Positions 63,351 to 64,000 of a DNA stretch of 64,000 bases are shown here, one piece after another; the stretch's first letter is position 1; every line of letters starts with the position of its first letter. The notes beneath the pieces were generated by a model. That model did not search any database, was not told the DNA's origin, and worked only from the letters and a program-made list of their open reading frames with translations. The DNA lies in contig NZ_VKNW01000014.1 in the NCBI RefSeq assembly GCF_007474535.1, positions 22,490 through 86,489 of the forward strand, in the 5' to 3' direction. Source of the DNA: Chryseobacterium echinoideorum. GTDB lineage: Bacteria > Bacteroidota > Bacteroidia > Flavobacteriales > Weeksellaceae. The position numbers were made by a program, and so were the translations under genes.

Positions 63351-63932
63351 ATGAACAAAACATTCAACCTGTTATTCTTTATCAAAAAGAATAAAATCAG
63401 AACCAACGGAACCGCTCCCATCTACTTACGAATTACGATAGACGGCAAGGCAGCAGACATTGCTGCCAAAAGGTATATCGATCCGAAGAAATGGGATGTT
63501 AAAGCACACAAGGCATTGGGTAATTCGCAAGAAGCCAAAACGCTGAATCTCTATCTTAAAACTTTGGAACAGAAAGTTTACGATTTCCACTATCTGATGC
63601 TGAAAGAAGAAAACTTTGTAACGGCAGAGAGTTTAAAATCTAAACTGCTTGGAACTGATATTGAGCAAAGAATGCTTATTCCGATATTCCAAGAGCATAA
63701 TGACAAAGTGGAAGCTTTGGTCGGTCAGGATTTTGCTCCAGGAACATTGGAACGCTATAAAACATCTTTAAAGCATACCCAGGAATTCATCAATTGGAAA
63801 TATAAAGTTTCTGATATTGATATCACGCAAATCGATCACGGTTTTATCAGTGATTATGATTTCTGGCTGCGCAGTGTGCGTAAATGCGGAAACAATACGG
63901 CTGTGAAATATCTTAACCTGAGTTCGGTTTAA
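63351..63932 (+). pseudogene. Tyrosine recombinase/integrase, N-terminal fragment
   Basis: A 193-residue fragment with the arm-binding domain of Bacteroidota integrases (FNLLFFIKKNKIRTNGTAPIYLRITIDGK, residues about 5-33, and RYIDPKKWD near 41) and the SAM-like core-binding domain (about 100-190). It stops shortly after NNTAVKYL, the usual link to the catalytic domain, with no R-H-R-Y active site. Full relatives are about 400 residues. The sequence after 63932 shows no catalytic domain in the remaining 68 bases, so the gene is truncated by deletion or rearrangement. It marks an old integrative element beside tRNA-Ser. Confidence 0.85.
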
Positions 63933-63952
63933 GCAAAGTTTAAAAATAGTTG

Positions 63953-63993
63953 ACCGTCATTTACCTTTTTCAAGTTGAGTGACGGTTTCTTTG
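63953..63993. terminator. Hairpin after the integrase fragment
   Basis: ACCGTCA (63953-63959) pairs with TGACGGT (63980-63986) around a 20-base loop, followed by TTTCTTT. It could be a terminator or part of a junction left by the event that truncated the integrase. Confidence 0.45.
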
Positions 63994-64000
63994 GAAAGAA

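Overview
The window is a low-GC chromosomal segment from a flavobacterium, most probably Chryseobacterium or a close relative in the Weeksellaceae. The signs are a SusC/SusD polysaccharide locus, a PorQ type IX secretion protein, a TamL lipoprotein, a GLPGLI-family remnant, DUF4286 and DUF922 proteins, and promoters of the Bacteroidota form TTG-N19/20-TAnnTTTG. Start codons mostly lack Shine-Dalgarno sequences. The genus is inferred from gene content, not from a search.

Region by region. 0.1-7.4 kb: a ligase-associated DNA repair operon on the minus strand (exonuclease, ATP-dependent ligase, Lhr-like helicase, PdeM nuclease). It is split between ligase and helicase by an AT-rich pair of unknown genes on the other strand, and a REP-like palindrome lies before pdeM. 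7.4-12.5 kb: a chloramphenicol acetyltransferase-fold enzyme, rsmG, and a coupled run of lipoprotein, DUF922 protein and AddB-like nuclease. 12.5-24.2 kb: an acyl-CoA dehydrogenase, then a glucan-type utilisation locus. There a Nudix-fold regulator and an MFS transporter diverge from susC, susD, GH30 and GH3 across a 6-1-6 palindrome. 24.5-34.6 kb: small secreted proteins and lipoproteins, gyrA, a TPR protein, ribF and atpD-atpC. 34.7-47 kb: an orphan FecCD permease, TlpA, a PaaE-like reductase, SanA-like protein, TamL with an overlapping divergent trmH, an envelope-stress-like gene trio, cmk, porQ, pyrH and frr.

47-54.6 kb carries several damaged genes. A second Nudix-fold regulator and an SDR are followed by a serine hydrolase to M23 peptidase to GLPGLI operon, in which the M23 gene is frameshifted in its signal peptide and the GLPGLI gene has lost its 5' end. 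After an MFS transporter comes a DsbA/FrnE gene interrupted by one in-frame TAA. Four copies of an 11-mer identical to the E. coli XerD half of dif (TTATGTTAAAT) lie within 1 kb next to it, and one of them forms a complete dif-like 28-mer.

54.6-64 kb: a lipoprotein, a BI-1 family membrane protein, an acyl-CoA reductase, a ferredoxin, serC-serA-DUF1015 (serine synthesis) and an M28 peptidase homologue that lacks two catalytic-site residues. The window ends with tRNA-Ser(UGA) and a truncated tyrosine integrase, which mark an integrative-element insertion site. No CRISPR array, rRNA or intact insertion sequence was seen.
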